Assembly (NCBI GenBank): GCA_902525595.1 | Contig: CABZHO010000008.1 | Span: 1-34,061 of the forward strand | Source: an uncultured Pelagibacteraceae bacterium | GTDB lineage: Bacteria; Pseudomonadota; Alphaproteobacteria; Pelagibacterales; AG-422-B15 | DNA length: 34,061 bases | Direction of reading: 5' to 3' | Shown here: in pieces, positions 1 to 9,269 of the stretch | Layout of the letters: each line of letters starts with the position of its first letter | How positions within the stretch are numbered: position 1 is the first letter of the stretch | The notes under the pieces: generated by a model | Told to the model about the DNA's origin: nothing | Seen by the model: only the letters and a program-made list of their open reading frames with translations | Databases searched by the model: none | Position numbers and translations under genes: made by a program

Positions 1-292
1 ATTTCTTTTTCTTTTTTGATTGCTCAGTTTTCTCCGAAATTTCATTTTCAATGATTTTTAGTGACTCATCTTCATTATTTGTACATCTATCTATTTCATC
101 TTTTGTTAACTGACCACTAGTAATAGGATTAAGTCCTTTAATGCCAATACCAACTTCACCGTCAGCTATGCCTTTGATTTCTAGTTCGTGCATACCGCAG
201 AAATCACCTATCTGTCTGAATGAGAGTGAGGTATTATCAACAAGCCATATCGCAGTGGCTTTTGGCATTAATGGTAATTTTGCTGTCTTCAT
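1..292 (-). CDS. DUF1013-type (cell-cycle-associated in alphaproteobacteria) protein, truncated by the window edge
   Basis: Manual reverse translation from ATG at 292: MKTAKLPLMPKATAIWLVDNTSLSFRQIGDFCGMHELEIKGIADGEVGIGIKGLNPITSGQLTKDEIDRC...; open to position 1. Matches the recognisable DUF1013 N-terminal pattern. Not in the ORF track because it has no stop in the window. Confidence 0.8.
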   Translation of the reverse strand, partial: MKTAKLPLMPKATAIWLVDNTSLSFRQIGDFCGMHELEIKGIADGEVGIGIKGLNPITSGQLTKDEIDRCTNNEDESLKIIENEISEKTEQSKKKKK

Positions 293-343
293 ATTAATAA
301 AGAGCCCCTTATATGTTAATTTTTCGTTTTTTAAAAGGATATC

Positions 344-1318
344 CTAAAATTTAAGCAGTAATTTACCAATATTCTTATTATTTTCCATGTATTGATGTGC
401 TTTTTGAACATTACTGAAATCAAATCTTTGGTCAATGTGCAATTTAATATCTTTACTTTCAATTAATGGCCAGACATGTTTTTTAAGATTATCAGCAATG
501 ATTTTTTTTTCGTCATTACTCCTTATTCTTAATGTTGAACCAGAAATTGTCAATCGCTTCAACATAATTGGCAATAAGTTTACCTCAACCTTTGATCCCT
601 TTAAATACGCAATATTAAGAAGCCTTCCTAGTCTTGTAAGAATATTAATATTTTTTTGAAAATAATCTCCTCCTACCATGTCGAGTATTACATCAACCCC
701 TTTAAATTCGTTTTTGATTATTATTTCAAAATCTTCAATGTTATAATTAATTACTCTTTCTAATCCTAAACTCTGAAGATATTTATATTTCTCATCTGAT
801 CCTACAGTCGCAATACATTTAATTTGCATTGCTATTGCAATTGAAATAGCAGTTAAACCTATGCCACTAGCACCACCGTGCACTAGCAATGTTTCGCTAC
901 GTTTTAAATTTGCCTGATCAAATAGATTTGTCCAAACCGTAAAAAAAGTTTCAGGAATTGTACAGGCGTCAGCTATTGAAATACCTTTTGGTATTGGAAG
1001 AATTGTTGAGGTATGACATTTTACAAACTCTGCATAACCCCCACCAGGTACAAGTGCACAGACTTTGGCATTAAGTAAATTCTTATTTATATCCTCACCA
1101 ACATCAACGATTTCTCCTGAGACTTCTAAGCCTAATATTTTTGATGCACCAGGTGGCGGTGGATAACCGCCAGATCTTTGAAGTATATCGGGTCGATTTA
1201 TACCCGCCGCATGAACTTTTATTAAAACCTCGTCTTTTTCAATTTTAGGCATCTCAACATTATTAGAGACTTCTAAAACTTCAGGTCCACCAAATTCTCT
1301 GTGTAATATTGCCTTCAT
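344..1318 (-). CDS. NAD(P)H quinone oxidoreductase, zinc-type MDR superfamily (PIG3-like)
   Basis: MKAILHREFGGPEVLEV..., AAGINRPDILQRSGGYPPPPGAS, LLVHGGASGIGLTAI motifs. Confidence 0.9.
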   Translation of the reverse strand: MKAILHREFGGPEVLEVSNNVEMPKIEKDEVLIKVHAAGINRPDILQRSGGYPPPPGASKILGLEVSGEIVDVGEDINKNLLNAKVCALVPGGGYAEFVKCHTSTILPIPKGISIADACTIPETFFTVWTNLFDQANLKRSETLLVHGGASGIGLTAISIAIAMQIKCIATVGSDEKYKYLQSLGLERVINYNIEDFEIIIKNEFKGVDVILDMVGGDYFQKNINILTRLGRLLNIAYLKGSKVEVNLLPIMLKRLTISGSTLRIRSNDEKKIIADNLKKHVWPLIESKDIKLHIDQRFDFSNVQKAHQYMENNKNIGKLLLKF

Positions 1319-1360
1319 TTTATTTTAGGAGCCAATTAGATAATGGCTCCTGACTCTTAA

Positions 1361-1789
1361 TTAGTTAATTTTAGAATTAATTTCAACTTTTCTAGGTCTT
1401 TGATGTTCTGGAATTTCTCGTTCTAGAAAAATGTGGAGTAATCCATTTTCGCAATTTGCATCAGAAACTTTTATAGTATCAGCTAACCTGAATTTCCTTT
1501 CAAAATTTCTACCTGCTATACCCCTATGCAAAAATTCGATTTCCTTATTGGCGTCTTTAATTGAACCTTTAATAACCAATTCATTTTCCTGAACAGATAT
1601 ATCTAGATCTGACTTTGAAAATCCAGCAACAGCTAATGAAATAGTATAATTATTGCCTGATTTAACAATATTGTATGGTGGATAAGCTCCACTGGACTCA
1701 TTTAAATTAAATACTGAGTCAAAAATGTTGTCGAATGCATCGAAACCAATACTAGAGCGTAGTAATGGTGATAAGTCATATGTAGTCAT
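1361..1789 (-). CDS. Small heat shock protein, Hsp20/IbpA family
   Basis: Alpha-crystallin domain: YNIVKSGNNYTISLAVAGFSKSDLDISVQENELVIKG...FLHRGIAGRNFERKFRLAD...; strong SD AGGAGG upstream on the minus strand. Confidence 0.93.
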   Translation of the reverse strand: MTTYDLSPLLRSSIGFDAFDNIFDSVFNLNESSGAYPPYNIVKSGNNYTISLAVAGFSKSDLDISVQENELVIKGSIKDANKEIEFLHRGIAGRNFERKFRLADTIKVSDANCENGLLHIFLEREIPEHQRPRKVEINSKIN

Positions 1790-1791
1790 AA

Positions 1792-1815
1792 TTTAATCCT
1801 CCTTAAGCGATTAAA
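1792..1815 (-). promoter_or_regulatory. Hairpin overlapping the hsp20 Shine-Dalgarno (candidate RNA-thermometer element)
   Basis: On the minus strand: TTTAATC (1815-1809) / GCTTAAGGAG loop / GATTAAA (1798-1792), a perfect 7-bp inverted repeat with the SD (AGGAGG) in the loop and stem base, directly upstream of the ATG at 1789. Confidence 0.45.
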
Positions 1816-1844
1816 AAAATTTGCTTACTCATTGTGAGCTAAGC
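1813..1844 (-). terminator. Terminator-like hairpin plus U-tract downstream of rpmE, within the hsp20 leader
   Basis: Minus strand GCTTAgCTCA-CAA-TGAGTAAGC (9 bp with a G bulge) followed by AAATTTTTTT. Confidence 0.5.
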
Positions 1845-1877
1845 TTTATTTGCTGATGCAAAATGCCACCAGCCACT

Positions 1878-1907
1878 GATATATTGTGACTAATTAGAAA
1901 TTTTCAA
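1878..1907 (-). promoter_or_regulatory. Candidate promoter for hsp20
   Basis: Minus strand TTGAAA (1907-1902), 18-nt spacer, TATATC (1883-1878). Sequence-only match to a sigma70-like pattern. Confidence 0.3.
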
Positions 1908-1922
1908 TGCTTGAAGTTTGAA

Positions 1923-2141
1923 TTATGTTTTAAGATTACTAAATCTTTTTTTGAAACGACTAACTTGGCCTTTATCCTGAATTTTTTGTTGCCCACCTGT
2001 CCAAGCTGGATGAGATAGGGGATCTATGTCTAATGACATTGTATCACCTTCTTTTCCCCATGTAGACATAGTCTCAAATTTAGTTCCATCAGTCATCATG
2101 ACAGTTATTTTGTGGTAATCAGGGTGTTTATTTTTTTTCAT
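1923..2141 (-). CDS. rpmE: 50S ribosomal protein L31
   Basis: [29 protein letters not shown]...[18 protein letters not shown]...GRVxxFxKRF-like pattern typical of L31. Confidence 0.95.
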   Translation of the reverse strand: MKKNKHPDYHKITVMMTDGTKFETMSTWGKEGDTMSLDIDPLSHPAWTGGQQKIQDKGQVSRFKKRFSNLKT

Positions 2142-2210
2142 ATATGATCTATTTTATACGAGTAGTTATCCTATATAGTATTATTGATCAATAATTATTT
2201 GTTAAATTTT

Positions 2211-2513
2211 ATGAATATTATCTCAATTATGATGAGGAGACTTAATATTCAGAGCTTCTATCAATTTATGGTCATTATGATGATATTTGCGATAACAGGG
2301 TCTCTGTCGCTATATATTACTATTGAGTTATTTCAATTCATTGGACTTCAGGCAGAAAACTTAAATCCAATAATTTTTTGGCCAATCAGAATAATATTAC
2401 TTTTTATAATCTATCAAGTCTTACTGTTACTTGTTGCATTGCCATTTGGTCAATTTCAATATTTTTGGAAATTTGAAAAAAAATTTTTAAATAGATTTGG
2501 ATTTAAATTATAG
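2211..2513 (+). CDS. Small membrane protein, possibly DUF6787-like
   Basis: ORF 2184-2513; the ATG at 2211 is more likely than the TTG at 2184. Two hydrophobic segments and C-terminal GQFQYFWKFEKKFLNRFGF. Family assignment is tentative. Confidence 0.6.
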   Translation: MNIISIMMRRLNIQSFYQFMVIMMIFAITGSLSLYITIELFQFIGLQAENLNPIIFWPIRIILLFIIYQVLLLLVALPFGQFQYFWKFEKKFLNRFGFKL

Positions 2514-3296
2514 CCTAATTATTTTTTGAAGCTTTTCATGAATTCTAAAGTTAGATGCTAATATTCTTCCAGTTTTTTGGTAGTCATCTTTTCCATCAAA
2601 ATCAGTTACCTTTCCGCCGGCTTCTTTCACAATTAATGAACCAGCCGCGATATCAACCAACTTTAGATTTTTTTCCCAATAGCCGTCAAATTTTCCTGAA
2701 GCCACATACGCTAAATCTAATGATGCAGAACCAAATCTCCTGACGCCACATACTTTTTCCATAACCTGCTTTAAACCAGGAATATATTCTTCATGGCCTT
2801 TCATACCTTTATGAGGAATACCTGTTCCAATCATGCAGTCTTCAAGATTTTCTTTTGATGATACCCTTAATCTTAGATTATTGCAGTAGGCGCCTCTTCC
2901 TTTAACCGCCCAAAAGAATTCATCGGTAAGAGGCTGATACACACCTCCGACTACTACTTCATCATTTTTTTCAAGAGCGATTGATATAGCAAAGTGTGGG
3001 ATGCTAAATACAAAGTTGCTAGTGCCGTCAAGTGGATCAATAATCCATCTAATATTTTCCTCAGAATTTTTTATAACGCCTGTTTCCTCTGCAATTATAT
3101 TTATTTTTGGGTATGAATAAGTTAGTTCTTTAATTAACATTTTCTCAGCTTTTGTATCCGCTAATGAAACAAAATCAGAAACACCCTTTAATGATACTTG
3201 AAGTTTTTCAACCTCTCCGAAATCTCTAATCAGGTTCTTACTTGCTTTTCTGCAGGCTAAGAAAATTGCATTGATATAAGGATCTGAGTAGCTCAT
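2508..3296 (-). CDS. suhB: Inositol monophosphatase family protein
   Basis: IIAEETG, WIIDPLDGTSNFVFSIPHFAISIAL, WEKNLKLVDIAAGSLIVKEAGG motifs. Confidence 0.92.
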   Translation of the reverse strand: MSYSDPYINAIFLACRKASKNLIRDFGEVEKLQVSLKGVSDFVSLADTKAEKMLIKELTYSYPKINIIAEETGVIKNSEENIRWIIDPLDGTSNFVFSIPHFAISIALEKNDEVVVGGVYQPLTDEFFWAVKGRGAYCNNLRLRVSSKENLEDCMIGTGIPHKGMKGHEEYIPGLKQVMEKVCGVRRFGSASLDLAYVASGKFDGYWEKNLKLVDIAAGSLIVKEAGGKVTDFDGKDDYQKTGRILASNFRIHEKLQKIIRL

Positions 3297-3859
3297 TAGT
3301 CAACTCTTTTTGAATAGGACAGATCCTCGGTATTAATTTCTATCTTCTCACCCTGTTCTATAAAAGGTGGGACCATAACTCTAATACCATTTTCAAGAAT
3401 GGCTGGCTTATTTGATGAAGCAGCTGTTTGCCCTTTAACTACAGCTTCTGTTTCATTAACAACAAAAGATAAGGTTTTAGGAAGCTGAATTCCTATTGGC
3501 TTTTCATTATACATTTCTAAGATCACTTCGTCGTTTTCACTCATTAAAACCAGTTTTTCCCCAACTATTTCGTCATCAACTTCAATTTGTTCGTATGATG
3601 TACTGTTCATTAAGAAAAGCTTTTTGTCTTGCTTATACAGATACTGGTATTTTTCTTCATCTACTCTAACCCTCTCCACCTCTTCTGATGCCCTGAAACG
3701 TTCATTTAATTTCGTATTATTTTTAATATTTTTCATTTCAACTTGGTTAAAAGCGCCGCCTTTGCCAGGTTTTACAGAATGAGATTTATTTACAACCCAT
3801 AATTCTCCCTTGTGTTCAATAATCATTCCGGGTTTAACAACATTACCATTAATTTTCAT
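3296..3859 (-). CDS. efp: Elongation factor P
   Basis: MKINGNVVKPGMIIEHKGELWVVNKSHSVKPGKGGAFNQVEMKNI...; EF-P KOW/OB architecture and the conserved PGKGGAF loop. Confidence 0.96.
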   Translation of the reverse strand: MKINGNVVKPGMIIEHKGELWVVNKSHSVKPGKGGAFNQVEMKNIKNNTKLNERFRASEEVERVRVDEEKYQYLYKQDKKLFLMNSTSYEQIEVDDEIVGEKLVLMSENDEVILEMYNEKPIGIQLPKTLSFVVNETEAVVKGQTAASSNKPAILENGIRVMVPPFIEQGEKIEINTEDLSYSKRVD

Positions 3860-3864
3860 TTTTA

Positions 3865-4878
3865 TTAGCTTTCGAGAGATTTATCCCACTGTCCTTCTGC
3901 AGCCTTCATATTCATTATAGCTCTGTGACTAAATGCCATTTGAGCAGCTTCAAGCTTACTATCGTTACCTGCCCAAGTTTTAAGAGCTGCTTGCTGTAAA
4001 GCTCTTCCATAGGAAAAACTGAGTTTCCATTTGAAGCCACCTATTTTATTCATAGCGTCGAGATGCGCTGTTGCATCAAGATCAGACTGACCTCCAGATA
4101 GAAAGACAATTCCAGGCAATTCATCTGGAACAGATGATTTTAGGCATTGAATTGTTTTATTTGCAACCTCTTGAATAGTAGCTTGATAGTTATTTTCTGT
4201 TCCTGAAACTACCATATTTGGTTTGAGAAGAGTTCCTTTGATATTAACATTTTTTTTATCCAGCATTTCAAATAAAATTAATAGTGCTTGATTAGTAACT
4301 ACATGACACCTTTCCACAGAATGTGATCCATCCATAATAACCTCAGGCTCTACAATTGGTACCATATTGTTTTGTTGAGCAATCAAAGCATATTCAGCCA
4401 ATGCATTCATATTTTCTCTTATACATTTGTCTGACGGTAAATTGTCAGTAACATGAAGAACAGCTCTCCATTTTGTAAACTTTGCTCCTAGTTTATCATA
4501 TTCCTGACACCGTTCATGAAGCCCATCTAAACCAGTTGTAATTTTCTCGTCGCTACCGCTTTCAAGTTCTTTAACTCCCTGGTCAACTTTGATACCTGGT
4601 AGTGAGCCGTGATCAAGTATGACATCTCTTAAATAGTTTCCATCGCTTGCTTTTTGTCTTAGAGTTTCATCAAAAAGTATTACACCGCCAATTGCCTCTG
4701 TCATTGCTGGAGATCTAAACAACATTTCTCTATACTTTCTACGATTATCTTCAGTCGACTCAACATCAATTGACCTAAATCTTTTTTCAATTGTTCCTGT
4801 ACTTTCATCTGCCGCTAGAATTCCTTTACCATCACGAACAATATAACTTGCAATCTCTTCTAATGTTTTTGGTATCAT
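3865..4878 (-). CDS. Fructose-bisphosphate aldolase, class I
   Basis: GKGILAADESTGTIEKRF, PGIKVDQGV, LLKPNMV, FLSGGQSD, LSFSYGRALQ. ATG at 4878 (MIPKTLEEIAS) preferred over the ORF start at 4911, which overlaps pgk. Confidence 0.95.
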   Translation of the reverse strand: MIPKTLEEIASYIVRDGKGILAADESTGTIEKRFRSIDVESTEDNRRKYREMLFRSPAMTEAIGGVILFDETLRQKASDGNYLRDVILDHGSLPGIKVDQGVKELESGSDEKITTGLDGLHERCQEYDKLGAKFTKWRAVLHVTDNLPSDKCIRENMNALAEYALIAQQNNMVPIVEPEVIMDGSHSVERCHVVTNQALLILFEMLDKKNVNIKGTLLKPNMVVSGTENNYQATIQEVANKTIQCLKSSVPDELPGIVFLSGGQSDLDATAHLDAMNKIGGFKWKLSFSYGRALQQAALKTWAGNDSKLEAAQMAFSHRAIMNMKAAEGQWDKSLES

Positions 4879-4891
4879 TTTTTTCTCCTTT

Positions 4892-6088
4892 TCACAAAGC
4901 CCCAAGGGCAACTAAACCAGGCAATTTCTTACCCTCTATTAACTCAAGTAGCGCTCCTCCGCCAGTAGAAACATAAGTAAATTTTTCTTTGACGGCTGCC
5001 ATGTCTAGTGCAGAAATCGTATCTCCACCTCCAGCAAAAGACCGTAGATTATTCTTAATAGTAATTTCAGCAATGTATTTAGCAATTTCAAATGTACCCA
5101 AATGAAAAGGTCTAGATTCAAAGACACCAACTGGTCCATTCCAGAATACTGTCTCGCATTTAGAAATTTCACTCTTAATCAATTCAACAGTTTCTTTGCC
5201 TATATCTAAAATCATATGATTGTCTTTAATTGAATTAACAGTACATTCGTTTATACTTCCAGTATTAGAAATTTCCTCAGCCGTTATTACGTCTACAGGT
5301 AAAATTAACTTGCAGTTTTGTTCATTTGCAAACTCAATGATCTCTTTTACTAGATGACCTACATCACTTTCTATTAATGAATTTTTTGTATCATTACCTA
5401 AATATTTGAGAAAATTATTTGCCATTCCACCAGCAATGGCAACTGAGTCCATTTTCTTTAATAGGTTTTTAATAACTGTAATTTTTGTAGAAATTTTTGA
5501 ACCCCCTATAATTGTTAATGCTGGCCTGTTTGGATTATTAACTACCTCATTTAAATTTAATATTTCTTCATGCAATAGCTCTCCACAATAAGAAGGCATG
5601 TAATTTGTTATTGCTTCAATAGAAGCATGCGCTCTATGAGAGCATGCAAATGCATCATTTATATAAACGTCTGCTAATTTTGACAATTTAGATGCAAAAA
5701 GATTATCGTTTTTCTCCTCGCCTTCGTGAAATCGGCAATTTTCAAGAAGAATCAATGAATCTTGGCTTAGAGAATTTATTTTTTTTTCAACTTCATCACC
5801 AATACAGTTTGAAAGAAATATAATTTTTTTTTGTAATACATCTTCTAGTAAGTTGACTATTTGTTTCAGTGAAAGTTCGTCATTTTTCTTGCCTTTTGGT
5901 CTTCCTAGGTGAGATAAAATTATAACTTTATTTTTTTTACTAAGAAGGTTGTGTATTGGATTTTTAATTCTCGTAATCCGATCACTTATGGCAGAGCTTT
6001 CTTCATTAAGTGGGATATTTAAGTCAAAACGAATAAGTACAGTTTTATTTTCTTCAGTAAATGTTTTTAAAGCTTTAACATTCAGCAT
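4892..6088 (-). CDS. pgk: Phosphoglycerate kinase
   Basis: LIRFDLNIPLN, ILSHLGRPKG, LLENCRFHEGEEKN, VFWNGPVGVFE, STGGGALLELIEGKKLPG motifs. Confidence 0.97.
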   Translation of the reverse strand: MLNVKALKTFTEENKTVLIRFDLNIPLNEESSAISDRITRIKNPIHNLLSKKNKVIILSHLGRPKGKKNDELSLKQIVNLLEDVLQKKIIFLSNCIGDEVEKKINSLSQDSLILLENCRFHEGEEKNDNLFASKLSKLADVYINDAFACSHRAHASIEAITNYMPSYCGELLHEEILNLNEVVNNPNRPALTIIGGSKISTKITVIKNLLKKMDSVAIAGGMANNFLKYLGNDTKNSLIESDVGHLVKEIIEFANEQNCKLILPVDVITAEEISNTGSINECTVNSIKDNHMILDIGKETVELIKSEISKCETVFWNGPVGVFESRPFHLGTFEIAKYIAEITIKNNLRSFAGGGDTISALDMAAVKEKFTYVSTGGGALLELIEGKKLPGLVALGAL

Positions 6089-6089
6089 T

Positions 6090-7100
6090 CTATCTTGTTC
6101 TTTTCATCGCAACCGCAGTATCACACATTCGATTTGAAAAACCCCATTCATTATCGTACCAACTTAAAACTCTTCCAAATTTACCTTCAATTACCTGTGT
6201 TTGTGTTAAGTCAAAATTAGACGAGGCAGGGTTATGATTAAAATCAGACGAAACTAGTGGCTTGGAGTTTACACATAAGATTCCATTTAGTTTATTTGAT
6301 TTTGCAGCAGTTGACATAGCCTTATTGATACTATCGACTGTCATTCTTTTTTTTGAAACAAATTTAAAATCTATAAGTGAAACATTTGGTGTTGGGACTC
6401 TTATTGCAGTTCCGTCTAACTTGCCAGATAGTTCAGGCATAACAAGTCCTACTGCTTTTGCAGCTCCTGTTGATGTAGGTATCATTGATAAAGACGCGGC
6501 TCTAGCTCTTCTAAGGTCTGGATGAAATGTATCGAGAACACTTTGATCTCCAGTAAAAGCATGAATTGTTGTCATGTAGCCATGCACAATTTTAAACTTA
6601 TCGTGTAGAACTTTTGCAACAGGTGCTAGACAATTTGTTGTACAAGATGCGTTTGAAACAACCAGATCTTCCTTTGTAATCTCATCTTCATTCACTCCAT
6701 ATACAATAGTTTTGTCTGCATTAGTACACGGAGCTGAAACTAAAACTTTTTTTGCACCAGCCTTAATATGCATTGAAGCTTTATCTTTAGAGGTAAACAA
6801 TCCTGTGCATTCAAGAGCGACGTCAATTTTCAATCTTTTCCACGGAAGTTTTTGAGGATCTTTCTGACTTAATACTGTAATACTTTTTCTACCAATTAAT
6901 ATCTTATTACGTTTGAATGATACTTTTTCATTAAGAGGGCCGTGGACTGTATCATTTGCAAGTAAAAATGCATTTGTCTCGATTGGGGCTAAATCGTTAA
7001 TAGCGACAACATTTATATCTTTTCTTTTACTCTCAATGATTGATCTTAGAACCAGTCTCCCAATTCTTCCAAATCCACTTATTGCAACATTTACTGCCAT
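6090..7100 (-). CDS. gap: Glyceraldehyde-3-phosphate dehydrogenase, type I
   Basis: ISGFGRIGRLVLR, VSNASCTTNCLAPVAKVLHD, SWYDNEWGFSNRM. Confidence 0.97.
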   Translation of the reverse strand: MAVNVAISGFGRIGRLVLRSIIESKRKDINVVAINDLAPIETNAFLLANDTVHGPLNEKVSFKRNKILIGRKSITVLSQKDPQKLPWKRLKIDVALECTGLFTSKDKASMHIKAGAKKVLVSAPCTNADKTIVYGVNEDEITKEDLVVSNASCTTNCLAPVAKVLHDKFKIVHGYMTTIHAFTGDQSVLDTFHPDLRRARAASLSMIPTSTGAAKAVGLVMPELSGKLDGTAIRVPTPNVSLIDFKFVSKKRMTVDSINKAMSTAAKSNKLNGILCVNSKPLVSSDFNHNPASSNFDLTQTQVIEGKFGRVLSWYDNEWGFSNRMCDTAVAMKRTR

Positions 7101-7112
7101 ATTGAGTAACTC

Positions 7113-9110
7113 CTATATTTTCTTACTTATCAATTTGAATATTTTTTTTGCTGTAATTCCATAAAAATCATACAGTTTTTGATACGGTGCACTTGCCCCA
7201 AAATCTTTCATACAAATATTTAATGTATTTTCAGGACATATTTGGTTCCATCCAAAACTTGATCCTGCCTCTATTGAGATATTAAGTTCAGAGTTTCCTC
7301 TAATCATTTTTTGATAAGTTTTATTTTGGATTTTAAACTGTTCCATACAAGGAACAGATATAACTCTTACTAATTTTTTCTTCTTTTCCAATATTGACAT
7401 TAATTGAAGCCCAATTTCCACTTCAGATCCTGAAGCAAAAATTGAAATATCAGGGTTCTTTGAATTACTTTTTAGCTCATAAGCTCCTTGGGCGCTAATA
7501 TTTTTTGTCAGATACTTTTTTCTAATCATCGGAAGCTTTTGTCTTGTTAAAGCAATTACACTTGGCCCCTTTGAATTTGAAAGAGCTAATTCCCATGCTT
7601 CTGCAGTTTCAATTAAATCAGCTGGCCTAAAGACTTTCACATTTGGTGTAGCTCTTAATGATGCAAGCTGTTCAATTGGTTGATGTGTCGGACCATCTTC
7701 ACCAAGTCCGATTGAATCATGAGTTAATATATAAATAGCTCTTTGCTGCATTAAAGCTGCAAGACGAAGAGATGGTTTACAATAATCTAAAAAAATCAAG
7801 AAGGTTCCACCAAATGGAATAATGCCTTTATGAAGTGACATGCCATTCATGATGGAGGCCATACCATGTTCCCGAATACCATAGTAAATATAATTACCAT
7901 TGTAGTTTGCAGAATTAATAACTTCCATTTTTGCGCCCTTTGTATTATTTGAGCCAGTTAAGTCTGCCGAGCCTCCTACTAATTCAGGTAGTGTTGATGA
8001 TATTGTATTTATTACCATTTCAGACGCTTGTCGTGTAGCTACATCAAGAGGTTTTTTTATATATTTTTTCTTAAACTGATTAAAATTTTGACTTAACTTT
8101 AGTGGAAGCTTTCCATCAATTCTTCTTATGTATTGAGCTTTCTTATTCTTTGGAAGTTTCTCATAATTTAGTTTCCAAGTTTTATATTCATCAATTGATT
8201 TTTTACTGAGATTTTTCCATTCACCTAGAATATTTTTTGGAACTGTAAATGGTTTATGTGGCCAGTTTAATTTAGTTCTAGTAAGTTTTACTTCATTCTC
8301 TCCAAGTGGTGAACCATGCACTGATGACTTGCCTTGTTTATTTGGAGATCCAAAACCAATTTTAGTTTTACATGAGATCAAAGTAGGCTTCTTTGATCTT
8401 TGAGCCTTTTTAATCGATTGTATTATTTCTTTAGGTTTGTGACCATTAATTTTAATTGTATTCCAACCATAGGCCTTAAATCTTTCAGATGTATTTTCTG
8501 AGTTTGCGAGCTTTACGGGTCCATCTATTGAAATTCCATTGTCATCAAAAAAAACAATTAGTTTATTAAGTCTTAGATGGCCTGCAAAAGATGCAACTTC
8601 ATGTGAAATTCCCTCCATCAAATCCCCATCGCTTGCAATAACATAGGTGAAATGATTAACAATTTTTTCTCCAAATTGGTTTCTCAAAATTTCCTCTGCT
8701 AATGCCATCCCAACTGCATTACCGATACCCTGTCCAAGTGGCCCTGTTGTTGTTTCGATACCTTTTGCATGCCCGTATTCTGGATGACCAGCACATTTAC
8801 TACCCAGTTGTCGAAATTTCTTAATTTCCTGGATCGTCATATCTTTATGACCAGTTAGGTAGAGCAATGAATATAAAAGCATAGATCCATGACCAGCTGA
8901 AAGAACAAATCTATCTCTGTCGTGCCAATTTGGGGCGAGTGGATTGTACTTCAAAAATTTTGTATAGAGTATGGTTGCTACATCTGCCATTCCCATTGGT
9001 AAACCAGGATGCCCACTTTTAGCTTTTTCTACAGCGTCTACTGATAAAAACCTGATGGCATTAGCCAAATCCTCATGGCTGACAGATGACTGGTCTTTTT
9101 TATTAGACAT
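7113..9110 (-). CDS. tkt: Transketolase
   Basis: DAVEKAKSGHPGLPMGMAD, GPLGQGIGNAVGMALAE, SDGDLMEGISHE, YGIREHGMASIMNG, LGEDGPTHQPIEQLASLRA. Confidence 0.97.
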   Translation of the reverse strand: MSNKKDQSSVSHEDLANAIRFLSVDAVEKAKSGHPGLPMGMADVATILYTKFLKYNPLAPNWHDRDRFVLSAGHGSMLLYSLLYLTGHKDMTIQEIKKFRQLGSKCAGHPEYGHAKGIETTTGPLGQGIGNAVGMALAEEILRNQFGEKIVNHFTYVIASDGDLMEGISHEVASFAGHLRLNKLIVFFDDNGISIDGPVKLANSENTSERFKAYGWNTIKINGHKPKEIIQSIKKAQRSKKPTLISCKTKIGFGSPNKQGKSSVHGSPLGENEVKLTRTKLNWPHKPFTVPKNILGEWKNLSKKSIDEYKTWKLNYEKLPKNKKAQYIRRIDGKLPLKLSQNFNQFKKKYIKKPLDVATRQASEMVINTISSTLPELVGGSADLTGSNNTKGAKMEVINSANYNGNYIYYGIREHGMASIMNGMSLHKGIIPFGGTFLIFLDYCKPSLRLAALMQQRAIYILTHDSIGLGEDGPTHQPIEQLASLRATPNVKVFRPADLIETAEAWELALSNSKGPSVIALTRQKLPMIRKKYLTKNISAQGAYELKSNSKNPDISIFASGSEVEIGLQLMSILEKKKKLVRVISVPCMEQFKIQNKTYQKMIRGNSELNISIEAGSSFGWNQICPENTLNICMKDFGASAPYQKLYDFYGITAKKIFKLISKKI

Positions 9111-9216
9111 TTTTTTGTTATAAAGATTTAAGATAATATAAGCAATTATCGTTAAAGAGTCTTAAATTTTAGCAATTTATTAACAAAAAATTTTTTTAAG
9201 ATTGTTATATTAAAAG

Positions 9217-9246
9217 TTGACTGCGAACAAAAAAGACAGTTAAACT
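9217..9246 (+). promoter_or_regulatory. Candidate sigma70-type promoter for the DUF4164-zapA operon
   Basis: TTGACT (9217-9222), 18-nt spacer, TAAACT (9241-9246), 23 bp before the ATG at 9270. Confidence 0.4.
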
Positions 9247-9269
9247 CGCTTAAAGTTTGAGGGTAATAA

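Noticed and set aside
141-347. Plus-strand 68-aa ORF at the left end
   Set aside because: Antisense to the truncated DUF1013 coding sequence.
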